This document shows, in pieces, positions 14,101 through 28,770 of a stretch of DNA of 64,000 bases (the first letter of the stretch is position 1; each line of letters starts with the position of its first letter). Both the position numbers and the translations under genes were made by a program. The DNA is from Dromaius novaehollandiae (taxonomy: Eukaryota > Chordata > Aves > Casuariiformes > Dromaiidae), in assembly GCF_036370855.1 (NCBI RefSeq), contig NC_088099.1, positions 25,387,501 through 25,451,500 of the forward strand, given 5' to 3'. The notes below the pieces were generated by a model. That model did not search any database, was not told where the DNA came from, and saw nothing but the letters and a program-made list of their open reading frames with translations.

Positions 14101-17100
14101 ATCGAATAAATCTCTCTCCATACCAACCTAACCAGAGCAAATTACAACTGCCCTCCCATTTTGCAAGCCACAGAGAAGAGTGAGACAGGATCATATACAT
14201 TGCCTTGGAATGAATCCCCTTAGCACACAGCCAGAGTAGCATAGCAGAGTATAATTTATGTCTGTTAGCATGAGCTTGAGTCAGTACAGCTCAAGGATTC
14301 AAGCAGATAAAAATTCCCAACTGTTATGACCAATGGGCAAGAGACAGCCCTTGTTCATGAAAAGATATTCCTACATTCCCATGCACCAAAGAAGGGATAG
14401 GAGAAGATCATCACTGATAAAAAGCCCTTGCAGACCAGTTAAAGAAGTAAATATTGAAATGAGATACTGAAGTCTCTTTACAAAGTTTTCATTTTGCCTC
14501 GGGAAACTTGCAGAGTTGCTTGAAAACATCAATAATACATGCGATACTATGACTACAGAGGAGGATTCAAGAAATTCGGTGTAAATATAAGTCTTACTTC
14601 ATCAGTCTGTGAGTTCATCAATTTGCGCAGTCAAACAAAGCCAGGTTTAGAAATGATAATAATCCAAAAGAAGATCATTGGAGACCTTCAGACACAAGGT
14701 AGCTAGTAAGGACTGATAAAGGGATGACAAATTAAAAACTGTCCCCAGTGTCACACCTTCATCTGACACAGAAGCAGAGGCATATCAGATCCACCTGGAA
14801 GCATGGTAACACTGAATCTGAGTGAAGAAGAGACCTGGCATTGGGCAGAAGAGGTGGAGAAGAAGGTAAGTCTCAGGTTGTTCTAGTTGGCACAGAGTGG
14901 AGTAGCCTGGTGGCGGCTCCGTCTTGTGTGAGTTGGTTTGCCTGCCCGGGCAGCATGAGAATAGAGGCAAACACAGGAAGCAGCGAGTCACTGTAGCCTC
15001 AGGATCGCACAAAGGGTGCCCTTCATACCGGCTGCAGTTACTCCTCTGGCAGAAAAACCACTTGTTCTTCGCTTTAAAAAAATGTTTCTGTAATTAATAA
15101 TATGTTGCTTGTGGGTATGTCAAATAAGATTCCTCAAGTAACACTGCTCAGATCTATGTCCATTTCTCACTGTCCTAATCTGTGGTCTCCGAATGCTGTC
15201 TTATCACCAACACAGTATCAATCATCTTGCCAGTTCCAAAATAATGTAACTAAACTTCTGACAGTAAATTACCATAATCTACAAAAAGCTATTCTTCAGC
15301 TACCGAAGTTCATTGCAGAAATAAAAGCTCTTTGGAAACTATTGCACAATAAAGCCCTATAATATTCTTACAGTTTTCCAATTTCCTTTTAGGTAGAACC
15401 TTTTAACTACACCTTTCCCTAGTGCAGTCCTTTAATTTAAAATTGATTTCCTCATCCAAAAATGTAGACTAGTTACATAAAAGGCTCCTTAGTGCAATGA
15501 ACAATTAGTAGTACTCAGTACAAGTGTTTCAGTCTCAAAACAGCAGATGTCAACAGTGTCTTGCAGATTTCAGATATACAAATCAATGCCACAGTCTGAA
15601 ACCTAACAAGAGCTTGGTTTGTATTTTGAGCAATATGCATTTGAAATGAACACATCATCTCACTCTTACGAACTGAATGTTTGTTTTATTTTATTCTTCA
15701 CCATCACCTCCCACTGTTTGAGAAGCCAAAAGTTTTCAGTAGGCAGAAAGGTGAGGCCTACTTTACGTTCTCCACATGAAGTCTTAGACCAAGGGTATAA
15801 GAAGGGGCAGAAGAAATTGGACAAAAGTGCTTCGTAATTGTTTAAAGCAGCATTAGATGTTAATAAAATTGAATTTTTTGAAAAAAAAATAGAAGCTCCT
15901 GTTGGCAAGAAGGAATCCAGCTAAGATAAGCTCTGCACAAAAGTACCTTTTTATCATTAAATGGTTGTAATTGGCAGCCCTAAATTGCTCCTTCTTATCC
16001 CCCCCTTTATGCTGTATTCTTGGTTACAACGTTACTGGCTGCTAATTTCATTTTTATTCTCTGATAATGTAAGAGTTACTGTGAAATTAATGTGAACATA
16101 CTGTGAGTTTAATGTGCATCGCTCACTGTTATTAGCTAGGGCTGCAGGGCAGGCCTGCTTTGAGCTACTGGATGGGTATATTTTGTTATGTAACAAACAC
16201 AGCTAAAGCTGATAACTTTCAACGAGTGCCTAATTTAAGAATAGGTCAGATTTTTTGGTAAATATTTTTCTATCTGCAGGGGAAAGTAGAAAACATTCCC
16301 TCTATATCGAGTGGGAAATAAACACAGAATGAACTAAGGAGGATGACCTGAAAGAGTGTGCGTGGTGCACAACAGGATCACCAGCTAAGTCGCCAGTTGT
16401 TTGCATAGCAGGGCTTATAGAGAGGAAATTAATTATCCAAAGATTTATTCTAATCAACCATTACCCAGAGATTCTGTATGTCCCAGTTTGAAACTTTAAT
16501 AGGCACTGATAGCATTACCATCCCCTGACTGGGCTCCAGTTATTTCAGCTGGTCATAAAAGCTATACTTAGCTTGCAGATTCTCTATGCTTTTTAAAATT
16601 CCCAGTCCTAGGCACAATTTACAGTGTAGTCTAACTCCTAATCAGGGCTGGATCCAGGCATGCATCTCGTCAACCATCAACACTGCGGTTTACACAAAAG
16701 CAAAATCCAGGCATGCTTATCAGATAAGCGTAAAGGCAGCCTAAATATTACTGATGCTGATACTGATGCCGCGTGTGGCAATAGGGAAATTTGTGTCCTC
16801 AGGACAAGTCTGATATAAGGAAAGTTCAGGAAAGCTGTATCTGAAATGCTAACCAAACTCTCAGTGTGAAGTGCAGTATTACTCTAATGCCAATGGGAGC
16901 TCCTAAATTCCTTAGCATTTTGAAAATCAGGACACTCTTATAACATTTAAAGAACCATGCTTTAGAGTATTAATTTTGAAATGTTTATACTGCAATAACT
17001 ATAACTAGATGGGCTGTGCTTTATGAATAGGATTTTCAAGGGCATAATGTACTTGGCTGCCCAGTTCCCAAAGAAACTCACTGAAATTTGGGCACCACTT

Positions 17101-20100
17101 TTCTTCTGAAATTTCAACTTATACATTTTCCTTGAAGTACCTCTAAAAATATCTAGGGATTGTTTTCTTTTTCCCAGAACAGTCTATATGAGTTTTTCTG
17201 GTTTAATTTATTTTTTCCACTACAAGTTCTTCCTTCTCCATTTGAGGGTGAAACATTCATCTGTTTTCACCCACATAAATTTGTTTCTAATTGACTGGAC
17301 TTTTTTATCCATTATGTATACTAAAAGCAGAATTTCAGGTCACCAGTTACCTCATCTGAAAACTATAAAGTTAAATAAAGGAATGACTTCAAGTTTATGT
17401 GGAATAACAGCAACACAAACAAATGCTTAATTTTTTAAACTGAAGGACCACTAAAGGTTTTTGAAAAAAAAAACCAGACTTTGTATCCCACTGTTCTTTG
17501 GCAGCTGGGAACAAAGGTGGTTGTTTTACAGGTTAGAAATCATCATTTTACTGTCATAATTGTAAAGGATCTATTTAGAAATACTGTTTATCAGCTGCAG
17601 ACTCTACCTTCCAATGGGCAGCTAGTCCTTACACTGCTAGTTGTGATATTCAAAAGGTAAGACTCTTTAAAAACACTTGAACTTATGATAAATTTCAGAA
17701 TATGATATTTTGTCTGTTTGTTAGACAAAACACTATATTTTGTCCATGTTTTCTTTGGTTCCCAGCACCCAGTTCTACTTTCCAAGGCTTAGCAAAGCAG
17801 GCCAAGCCTTCTGTGTGCGCTTGAAATAGATCATGCTTCTAAGAGGCAGAAAAGGAACTTTTAAGCAAAATAGGTCCCACTCTCTTCGGCATATAACAGA
17901 CAGATTGTACCCATATGCAAACAAACAAAAAGGGACTGATTCTCCTCTAGGAATGAGTCCCATTTACTGCAGGGATGCTACCAGGAATATGGTGACATTT
18001 CCTTAATTCCCTCATTTCAGCGCTGGCACAAGTTTCCCCATGCTGGAGAGAACCAACCACTTTTCCTCTTTTCAGCCCCAACTCAGTGTGCTCCCAGCCC
18101 ATCCTTCCCCTACCTCAAGAGCATGTATAAATTCAGCAATGATGACAATGAGGGAAAATAATGTAGCTGAGAGGGGCATCATTTCCTTACAGCCACATCT
18201 GCCTAGAGGCCTCTGTAGTTCCAGCAGATCCACAGTAAAAAGGTTCTTCTCAGACTCCAAATCAAGAGCTGCCATCTTCACCTTGCCACATGGCCCAGGG
18301 TGAGCCCCACATCGAATTAAGCAGAGGAAATGAAAGAGGCTGTGCCATCCCACAGGTCAGGCACCTCCAGACATTCCCATGGCGCAGTGAGCAAGCCGGC
18401 TCTACTGACTACACACCAGCTGCAGATTTCTCCCACAGCTATGCCAGTGCTCCCAGATAACTACTGTAGTTAAAGCTTTCATCTGGCACCTCTACTCCGC
18501 TTGAGTAACACAAAAGACAGGACTTAAAAGTATATACTCCAAAAAGTGCCACACTCAACGTGAATTTATATAAAATGGCAATTTCCATGTGTCAGTCTCT
18601 GCAAGTATTTCACTAAGATATGCTTTTGATTTCTTCATCTCCTTGACTTCATTTCATCTGCTCAGGGTTCATTAGTAGTTTGCAAAGAATTTAATTAGGA
18701 CAAGTTAACCAAGTAATTGCAATTGTTATCAAAACTGCACAGACATTCCAAACTGAGCTAATCAAAGAAATCTATAGCTTTGTGTCCTTGGAAAAACAAG
18801 AAATCCAAACCACAAAAGAGCTTCTTCATTTAACACAATTAGAACTTTTGTACATTCAGAAAGATGTGTGGTGCAAGTAAGCACGTATTTAGTGCATCTT
18901 CTGTCAGTGGCTTCCCCAGGCTTACTCTCGAATCCTAGTGAGAAAACGAAATTTATTAAATAAAGGGACTGAAAACTGGGAAACCAGGAAGAGCATGCTC
19001 CAGCTCTCAGTGTGAAATTAAAGGATTGCTCTTAGTAGAGTAAGGATTGATTTTGCCATCCTCAATGTCAAGCTAATTAGTTGCCAATTTTAATGGGATT
19101 AACCTACACAAATTATCTACTGGCCGGTAAAAGCTTCTACGAATACAGCATCTTAAAAAATTGCAGCATTTGTGGTTTTAACTTCCAGCTCATTATGGGC
19201 TTACCTGTTATCCTTACAAAATACTGGATAGTATAAACCATATTAAATCTCTTTTGAAGGCCTTACATCTTTGTTTTTGAATTGTGACCTGGTGAACATC
19301 ATGTGACAGAAAAGAAATTTTGGGCTGCATGGCATGAAAGTTTCCTAACCAAGAAATCTATTATACAGTGGAACAACTTCACAGAGGACAGGCTGTCAGT
19401 GTTTTAAACTGGCAGGATCACACATTCATTAGAATACTGCCCACCAGTGTTATTCAACCTTTTTTCAGATGGAAGACCATGCAGAGCTTTCTTAAAGCCC
19501 TGTACTGTCTTGTACAGGTTTCTCAGAGTATCTCTTCATATCTAAACAAATAAAAATCAGGGTAAACCATGAACATTCATTTTTTACTTTTATTGGCCAC
19601 TATTTTACTTGCTTACTTCTTTGTTTGCATCTGTGGACATTCTATTTGCCTTTTACTGAATTCTTCCGGGATAATCTTTTGATGTGTTACAGATCAACAG
19701 TGATCCATGGATCACAAATTGAGAATGACAGCCGTAGGGATGAACGAAGCTAACTTTCATGAGATCAAAGTTATTGATCTAGTTTCTGCAATACATTTTC
19801 TAACATTCAGGAGGAAATGCACTCAAAAATATGCAGAGGCATTAAAAGACATTTACAGGAATTTGACCTTATCGAAGAACTAGAGCCAGAAACAAAATCT
19901 GAGCACTTCAACAAGGTGTTTGAATATGTGTGTGCGTTTGTGTGTGTGTACTTCTAGTTTTATGCTTCTGTGCAAATGAGCAGCAATTTAAGAACAGAAA
20001 AGGAAAATAAGCCCTAGGCTGTAACTACTAGGGGGAGAGGCTATCTTTTTAATTAGTGCTTTCTACAGGGCACAACTGGAGTATTTTGCAACAGTCAAAA

Positions 20101-23100
20101 CTAATAAGGATAATACAGGAAAGTACATTTTAACTCAAAATTAATCACTGTGGGAGAAGACTACAGTCTGTGGTTCCTATCTGGATGAACATTTGGCAGG
20201 CACAGCTGAAGAGCAGCCACAGATCATGCCCCCATGCACACAACAGTGAACCAAACACCCTTACAGACTATAGCGGACGGAGCACAGTAGACAAAGATTT
20301 CATGATAGTTTAAAGAATTCAAATGTTGGCTTACTCTTCTTTTCACTAGTGACCCTTAGGTAGACCTATAATAGGGGGAACAAGAGAAAGATTGTTTAGA
20401 CATGTAGAGTATGAACCGAGAATGATGGATGAGCAGCCTCAGGTGTTTCCGTCTAGACAGGAAGAGCCATCCTAACCCTCTGTGATCTATTCTCCGAGCA
20501 GCGGGAGACTAGATCAAGGCAAACCCATTCTTTTCCTGTCTTACACAAAGCTCGCACTCTAGTTCAGTAGCAGGCTTTCATTGAGTAAAAGTTATCTCAG
20601 TAAGTCAAACTCCTTCTGGAGTTTTTACATTAGCATGCAGCCTAACTGGTAACTTTTCAAACAGTGGTGCTCCTAAACCTTAGCTGAATGCAATTTTTTT
20701 CTTAAACTGTTTACTATTCAGATGTATGATGGTATATTTTATGTGTGTCTTCACTGCCACCTTTTGGTCAAACTTTTTTCTTATTGCTTTTCTTTTTTTG
20801 TTATTTATTTTTTAATGTTAATTCTTAAGCAATGCACAAAGAGCAGTGTAAGCAAAACAAAAAAAAACAGAAGTATATCCAGAGCAAGAGGCTCTGCAAT
20901 GAGATATGAATACAACTTTTCAGGATCAACACTTTCAAAGCCTAAAACAAGAAAAAAACAAGCAAGAAAAAGGTCAGCTGAGAAAAAAACAAATCTATTT
21001 TATCCTAAATTCAGTTACAGAAAGGTTCACTGCTGTTGATTCACAACCCTCCTGAGGTACTGTGATTGAATACAGATTTATAAAGCTGTCTCTGGATATG
21101 CTGACTTCGGAGCTGGAGTTTACCTGTTTTCTCTCCATAGATCAATGCCTCCCCCTATATACTTATTTTCTTTTGATAGTTAGCTGCTCTTTCAGCGGTA
21201 TCATTATTAACATTTGTTCTACATTAATGCACAGCAGAATCCTATTTCAGGACAAGGGCTGCTTGTTGTATTGAAATACACATGATATTTTAATGTAGTG
21301 GTAATAATTATTTATTATAATGTAAAGCTTATATAGCAGTGGCACTTAAAAACAGTTGGGGAGGACTCCAGTGTATAAAGACATATAGTGAGTGATCATT
21401 CATGAACAAAGTAATTACCATTCTAGAAAAAAACGCAATATTTTTAAATTTGTTGATTCCTAAAGTAACCTGTAATGGTCTTCAGCATGGAGGAGCTGGC
21501 AATCAGCTTTCTCCCCTTGTCTCCTATAGTCTTAGCAGAGAGAGGTAGGAAAAGGTCAAGAGGAGGAGTGGCTGTACCACCATACACCCAGTGATTTCCA
21601 CCGAATGAATGGTCCTTAGACCATTCAAGAGAGCAACTCTGGCTGGTATTAATTAAAATAATTTACAGACTGTTCTAACCCATGCGGGGTCAGGGGCAGA
21701 GCATCAGAAACTATTAATCCCTAACAGTCTTTTCTCACAGTCACCACCCAAGCCACCCACTATCCTCAGAAGACATAACAAGAAGTATGCCCTGGACCCT
21801 CCAAGGGAATCTATTTTGCATTCTAATGAACCAGGAAAAAAAATGTAAGTTCAAGAGAGCTCAACATTATTTTAGTTTGTACCTCCAGAAAAGAAATAGT
21901 CTTTTGCAACAAATATCTACTGCATGCTGAAACCAGCTGGGATCAGGACCTAGAATGTGCCTGCTCATTTAGTAAGAGGACAATTCCTCATTTATTAAAC
22001 AAAGCATCTCACAGGCAGGAAACAGCATTACTGCTTTCTGGCTGCCACAAAGTGTTTGCACGAGTAGAAATCAATGTAAGTCCAGAACACCCTGGGCAAG
22101 GATATTCTTTCTCCTTTAGACTGGGCGAGGTGCAGGAACATGTGGTGCAGAAGTGTGTCAACCTGTAGCAATAGTGTATACAAGCATTTGTACTTTGGTG
22201 ACACGTATTAAAAAGAGACAAAGAAAAGGCTCAGGCTTACAGTTTAGCACTTCCCAAGCCCAGCAAGTGTAAGTATAGCCACCGCTACTACCTTGATCTG
22301 CTATACCATTTGCACTACTGATCTCAAAATATTTTCAGAGCCATCAGGACCACCATCCTTATGTTAAAGAGGAGCAAACAGAAACATAGAGCCACGATGA
22401 AACCTTCCCAAAGTCACCCAACAAGCTGTCAAAAGTGGACAAGAAGCAAGTCAGCAGCATCCTACTCCAGCTGCCTGCCTCCAGCCCACCTTGCCTCTCA
22501 CACCGGTTCTCGTACCAGCCACCCGCTGGTGCCTTTGAGACGGCTCCCTCAGTGCACTCCCAGCATACGCAGCACACAGGCTTAGGGGACAGAGGGCCAG
22601 TTGAGAAAACTGGCAGTCTCAAGTAGTTTGGAAGCACTGCTGTGCTCAGGCTCATATTGCTGTACATTTTGTCTGGATAAACAAGGAGAGCACCACGAGA
22701 GGTATCACTCTGAAATCTTTCACTAGCATTAACAATCACTTTTAAATGCACTCAGGAATTGTCAAAAGTTCTGATTTGGGGACACAACATGCTGACTCAA
22801 AAATGGGCACCTTTCTTTCGAGCTCCCATGATAATTAGGTGGACCTCTATTTAGAGTGGATGCGCGCAGTAAGCAGACATTATATGAAAACAATCAATGA
22901 ATAAAAAATAAAATTAAATAACCTCCATGAAAATATTAGTTTCCTTCAGAGCTTAATTCACCTTGCTGCCTCCTTCATGGTAAGTTTATGCCTCCATTAC
23001 GAAGTCTTTAATTACAAAGATTTTATTGCTTAATTCTAAGTGTTTATTACTTCAGGAAGGCATTTCAAGTAAGTGGCTAATACTGTTTTGTGTCACTCTG

Positions 23101-26100
23101 TTAGTTTATAAGGAGATAGATGTTTTCACAGGGTTTTTATTCTTGTTGGACATGACTTAACCCATTTCTGTAATTAAAATTAATTTACACATGCTATAAA
23201 AACAATAATTGACACTATCTTGAGTCCTATTTGTTGCTAGGAGTAGTATGTTTATTAACACTCAGACTTAGAGTCAAGTCACAATTTGACAGTAGCTTAA
23301 CAAGTTATTGAACATCAGCTGAGTTATGGTAACTTTACCTGTGCATGTTTTTAATGTACAGCAAATGTGAGGTAGTGCAGTTTAACATAAACCACAAACT
23401 GCAGACAGAGAGAAGTTACCTCGTCCCTGTGTCTGAGTCTCTAGAGGGTATTCATTCTGCTTAACTTGACACTAGTAGAAAAAGGCTAGTTTCCCTAGGT
23501 TTCACATATCGCCTAGTGAGAAAAAAGGGCACCTCAGAAGAGCAACTCAGAGTAGAAGCCCATCTTAGGTGCTCGGAGTTATTCTCCAGAGGAGTCCCCA
23601 GTGGCTACCTGGTAAGCCAAGAAAGACCAGCTTTGTAACTCCGGCGCCTCAAGCGCGTGTCAGAGATCAGCACTGGGCTTATTCCCCTAAGTCGTCGCAG
23701 CTACCACCTTCTCCAATGTACCACTTCAGAGGAAAGTGAGCATCAAGTCTGACACTGACCTCTACTTGTGGTGGAAGAGCTGCTTAAAAAGGGCCAGATA
23801 CAAAGTCAATGGAAAAAAATACCTTCTCTTGACTTCAGTGATCTTTTGATCAGGCTTTCACCTCTATAAAATACATCTGCTATTTCCGTGTGAAATGGAT
23901 TGGTTAAATGGTGACATAGCCTCTTAGCTCCTGTGTGACTTAATCATAAGGAGGCCTTCTTCAGAAAAGGAACACGTTCCATCATGATCAGCCTCTGTGA
24001 ATCAGGAACCGCTGACTTTTTAAATAACTTTAATTGAAAGTCTGGATGTGTATGCTGAAGGGTCTTAAGCTTGTATGGAAATGTGGGCATGCACTGGCAT
24101 TATAGCTGACTTAGTAATAGTAGACAGAAGAAGAGAAGAAACAACTTGCCAGAGTCAAAACTAGATAGCCACAACACTGGGTATTTGTTTCTTTGTTTGT
24201 TTTCTAACCCAGAGCTTTCTTTTATCTTATTAGAGTTGGACTTTGTGCAGTTTGGTACATAACAAACTTACCAGCATTCAAGTTTCAGTTTCTCCCAGAT
24301 AAAGGAGATGAATTAGGGCAATGGAAACAGCTCCTTTGATTTATCTTTAGTCTTAACAAAAATCCCATCTTCTACTGAAAGTTTTATGCTTCAGGTCACA
24401 AAAAGTGGCCGAGAATAGCAAAAAAGAGCAGAAGATGTTATCCAGAAACAGAGTAATTCACAGCTTCCAAAATACGTTCTGCGGGACAGGGAAGGTTGTT
24501 ACAGGGAAATAGCTGATCACTTGGAGAAAAGTGAACAGATGGGACCAGGAGGGAAAATATACAGGAAGCAGGGTTTGGGTGTTTTTTTTTTCACTGAGCC
24601 AAAATATAACCTTAAGGGTTTCAGCTGGACAGATGGGGGGTGCAAATGCATCGTGTGTGGCTGTGTATGTAAACATACAAGCATATCCACACTATTCAAA
24701 TTAATCAAGGGCTCCAACGGCCACTAAAATATTCAGGATTTGAGAATGAAAATAGAGATGGCTAGCGTGACATTAAGGGCAGATGCCATTTCACAGGAGG
24801 CTTTTGCCATTTGCCCATACTATCGAATCTTGACAACCTGTTTAGCAGAGGAAGGAGCTGGGTAGTGTTTCACTGTAGCGTATGGATGAACATTCCTCCT
24901 GGGTGTTACACCGTAAAGGGCTGCTATTCAGGGTGAAAGTAAAACTTTGAACATTTTTATACAAAATTTAAAGGAAGGCAGCAGAAAGTTCTTTCACTAA
25001 GAAATATTCCAGTACTTACACGTGAATGAAATTATCCGCTAGTTTACTGAAGAATTTCTATAGGGGATACGCTATAGAGCTAAGCCATGTTCTGACATGC
25101 AGCTACATAAGAAGCAATTCCAACAAAAGTAACGTAACACCGCCAGCGTTAAGCAGATGTGATGTTCAATCAAGTCCACGACAGTAGAATTAGACATCCC
25201 TACCAATCATTTTCAAATTATTAATCTAAATTAAAATACAAGCCAACTTCTTTTTCTGTGCCAGTGCAGTCCCCTTTATTCTACATCACATGTGCAACTC
25301 TATACCAAACAGCTTCAGAGTTTCATTTTATATTTCTGATTCTACAGTTTAACTACATTTTAGGGCAGGAAGGAAGATATATATAAAGAAACATCGTATT
25401 TCTTTTTCTCTTACATAGTTACGGTCAAATATCCTTTTTCTTCATTATAATTGCATGTTTATTTAGTACTCCCACAGTATGTGACTCATTTATGAAGATC
25501 ACTGCAACATGTAAATGTTTTATGTAAACTTGTTTTTAAATTAATGTATTATCAAGAGAAGTTATTTCATACTGTTTTACTTTGCTTTACTGATCTGTGA
25601 AATGTGTTGCACCTCTCTTCCTTTCAAAGGCATTTATAAAAAAGACTGACCTGTCATTTTTTCTAAAATTACAAGTAGCTATGTATGCTTTATACAAATT
25701 AACTGTGCACAAACATAAAAAGGCGGCAACTGGGGTTTTTTCCATCAGTATCAAAGAACTAATAGTAGGGCAGAGCTCAGTATGAATAAATCCAAGATTG
25801 GACAAAGTTCTATAATTTATTTTTACAACTTAGCCTGTATCTTTACTGAAATGTAAGCAATCCATTCAACTACTTTTATACCAGTAATTTTTGGATAACA
25901 TAGAAATACTTATTATGAGTTTTTGTTTAAACAAGATATTCAGGATAAGTAAAGAAAATCGGGAAGATTTCTGATTTCCGTCAGTATAAAATAGTCCTTG
26001 TGAATACAAAAAGTTAAATAGCACTCTAGGCCATAAAACACAAAGAATATTAAATTGCAGCTTTTGAAAGTATGTTGTTCTAGCTTTCCCCCCTAAGTTG

Positions 26101-27845
26101 TGTTTTGGGAGTATATAAGTACACGTTATCAGGATTTGTGTTTTATTGAAAGCTCTAAATATACAAGGGGTGGCAGTTGGCAGAGCTGGGAACCATTTAG
26201 TCATGAATCAAACAGCCAATGAGAGCCTCTTCTTACAGAACCAGATAAGGAGCTTATGGTCTAACAAACTAGTTTATTAAATAACACCCGTTAAATATTT
26301 CTATAGTAGTCATTTAGGCGAGCTCCCCAAAGATGCTTAGGCATCCTTCAGGATAACGGCATACTTAGATTTCTTAGGCATGCTAAGCACCACAACATCT
26401 AGAAATTAGACAGATTCCTTGCAGAATGGAACACAAAGCTCCAGACAGATGTTTTAGCCACATAAGAAGAAAGTGCATGTAAACACAAGGGGTCCCTTAA
26501 ATGAGAGTGAAGGAGGAATAAAAACCCTCAGTTCTTCATAGATTTACCTAGTAACATTTAGGAGCACAGATCCTGTCTTTGAAGTCTCTATTTTTCCTTA
26601 ACTGGTGACTAAGGAGGTAGAGTAATGTTGTCAGCTGATACAGATTAGGAAAAAAAAATCAAACTTCCTAGTTAATGCCAAAAACTGGGACTATTAGAGG
26701 TCCAGACTGAACACCTAATATTATTTATTAATAATAAATTATTCTAAGAAAAGCTTGTTCCCTTGGCTTTAGTGCTCTTTATGAATGCTCAGAATGAGTT
26801 TTTCTACAGTGCTACGACTTCTGATACTGTTTCTGAAAAGTGACAGGAGAAAAGTTGTATACAATCTTCCTACTAAGTAGTTTAAACATCTTCTGGTTTG
26901 ACTCTCACTTTTTTGTAGACTTATTTCCAAGCTTTCATTTCATAGCCTGCAACAATTTAGTCCATGCCACAGCACTCTGTATCTCTGTTTTCACTGAGAT
27001 CTCAAGTAGAATTGACGGAGATGGAGTTCCCAGAGGGCCACTAACGGTGAGCCACCTTGGGCCAACAGCTCTAGTAAAACAAGTGTGCTAAAGAGAGTAG
27101 CAAAACATCAGAAAAACAGATTTTTACTCTAGACTTCAAGTAAGGGCCATAACAAAACAAAAAAATGACCTGAAAGGAGATTTTTGAGTACAGTTACTAC
27201 GATCTGGACTGAGAGTTCTCATCAAATTCTTGTGCACATCATTCAGTCTCCACCTTCAAGCTGGTGTACTCTTTAGTCCAATTCTTGAAAACATCCACTG
27301 TCATTAGGGTCACAAATCACTGCTGGTTTTAATTTGGGTCTTTTCACAATGTTGTCAAGTGTTCATGCTGCTGTACCTGCTTATCCTGCCTATTGATTAT
27401 ATCCCTGCAGGTATTACAAAGCTAAGCAAAACCCTAAAGTCTGCTCCTGTCCCTTCTGAACCATGGAAAGACTCACTTCCTCTCCCTTCCTCTTTTCTTC
27501 ACAGCCTTTTCAAGCAGATTGCTTCAGCATCTGCAAAGTTTTGGACAGTTCTGGGTCCCCAAAGTGTTCCTCTTTCCCAACACTCAGAATCTTCCTCCTG
27601 CAAGTTCCACAGGTGTTTAGGAAAAAGCTCACCTTTCTGGCTAAGTCAGTCCTCTGACCACTACAGTGATTCACTGCTGTCACTCCCTCTACGAACCAAA
27701 GGCAAGGTCTCTGAAAGAGTCTCAGTGGTCTTCTTCACGCTTGATGTTGCAGGGCCTGCTTTTCTCCCAACTCAAGAAAGTTTCCTGCTCAAGAAAGCAA
27801 GACATTCTGAGAGACAAGGCAGGGACTTTAAACCCCTAAACTTCT
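8111..27845. other. Gene-poor intergenic region
   Basis: Nearly 20 kb without a supported exon or recognisable transposon. The TA repeat at 9349 is the only low-complexity landmark. Two stretches (about 16000-16700 and 18600-19250) have a dense, low-repeat texture with homeodomain-type TAATTA words and could be conserved non-coding elements, which only cross-species alignment can decide. The GC level rises mildly around 14785-15050, 22020-22620 and 23560-23720 without island character. Confidence 0.65.
9349..9390. repeat. Imperfect TA microsatellite
   Basis: An alternating TATATA/ATAATA stretch with a few interruptions, able to form cruciforms. No gene lies nearby. Confidence 0.85.
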
Positions 27846-28370
27846 AGAGATCATCTAGTCCAAACTTTCCAACCCCCCTGCTCAAAGCAGGGTCAGCTAG
27901 AGCAGCTTATTCAGGACTGTGTCCTTTCAGGGTTTGAATACCTCCAAAGGTGGAGACTCCACAACCTGCCTGGCCAACCTGCTCCAGTGTTTGACCACTC
28001 TTCCACAGTAAAAAAGTTTTTTCTTATGTTTACATGGAATTTCTTATATTCCACTTTCTGCCCATTTCCTCTTGTCCTTCCATGGGGCACCACTGAGAAG
28101 AGTCTGGCTTTGTTTTCTTTACTCCCTCCATCAGGTACTTACACACACGGATAAGATCCGCCTGAGCCTTCTCTTCTCCTGGCTGAGCAGTCCCAGCTCT
28201 CTCAGCCTTTCTGCCCCAGGGGCAGGACTTTGCATTTCCCTTTGTCAAGCTTCATGAGGTTCCTCTCGGCCCATTTCTCCAGCCTGTTCAGATCCCTCTG
28301 AACGGCAGCACAACCATCGTCTCCTGTATCAACCACTCCTCTCAATTTCGTGTCATCAACCATTTCTGAC
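27846..28370 (-). repeat. CR1 LINE, minus strand, 5'-truncated and internally deleted
   Basis: On the minus strand the copy starts at the RT active-site region (VDDTKLRGVVDTG), runs through RDLNRLEKWAERNLMK and KGKCKVLPLG, and then jumps directly to the CR1 3' UTR block (KAERAGTAQPGEEK in a shadow frame). It ends near 27846 without the usual octamer tail. In typical CR1 several hundred bases separate the KCKVLPLG-equivalent from this 3' UTR block, so an internal deletion is inferred. Bases 27900-28210 are about 98% identical, by eye, to the inverted copy at 33890-34210. Confidence 0.88.
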
Positions 28371-28770
28371 CCGAGAGCCGTCGAATGGAAGTTACAGCTT
28401 TTCCCTGGAGCCTGTGGCGTGCTAGAGCTTGCTGTTCTCGCCCTGCCTGTCATCTCTGTTCCAGTCCTGCCTAGCCTCCTGCTCCAAGGTCTTCCCTGAA
28501 TCCCTGCTTTGGGCCTACTTCTACTTCTAGAGTAGACCAGTGGCTCAAGCACCAGCAAAAGGTCTGAAAAAGGTAATCAGCTACTGGATTGTTTCTGTCA
28601 GTTAACTTCAGCTATCTACCGTTGTTTGTAGCGTGTAGTTAGTCACGTAGCATAACTATCATTTCCTGAGTGGATGACAGGAACATTTTAAGTTTGACAA
28701 TGGATAGTATTTTTGAATGGTCGGAAATGGAAAATTCCAGTATACAGTTTTGGACAAAGAATCATTTTTT

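Noticed and set aside
13787-14242. 151-codon minus-strand open frame
   Set aside because: No recognisable family, no splice borders that I could defend, and composition like translated non-coding DNA.
27359-27847. 162-codon plus-strand open frame beside the CR1
   Set aside because: Low-complexity Ser/Leu/Pro-rich product without motif, and it runs up to the CR1 end. Length is within what chance allows for 64 kb.
28030-28248. Open frames shared by the two CR1 copies (KAERAGTAQPGEEK type)
   Set aside because: They lie in the CR1 3' UTR and not in the RT frame. The identity between copies comes from the shared repeat, not from selection on a protein.
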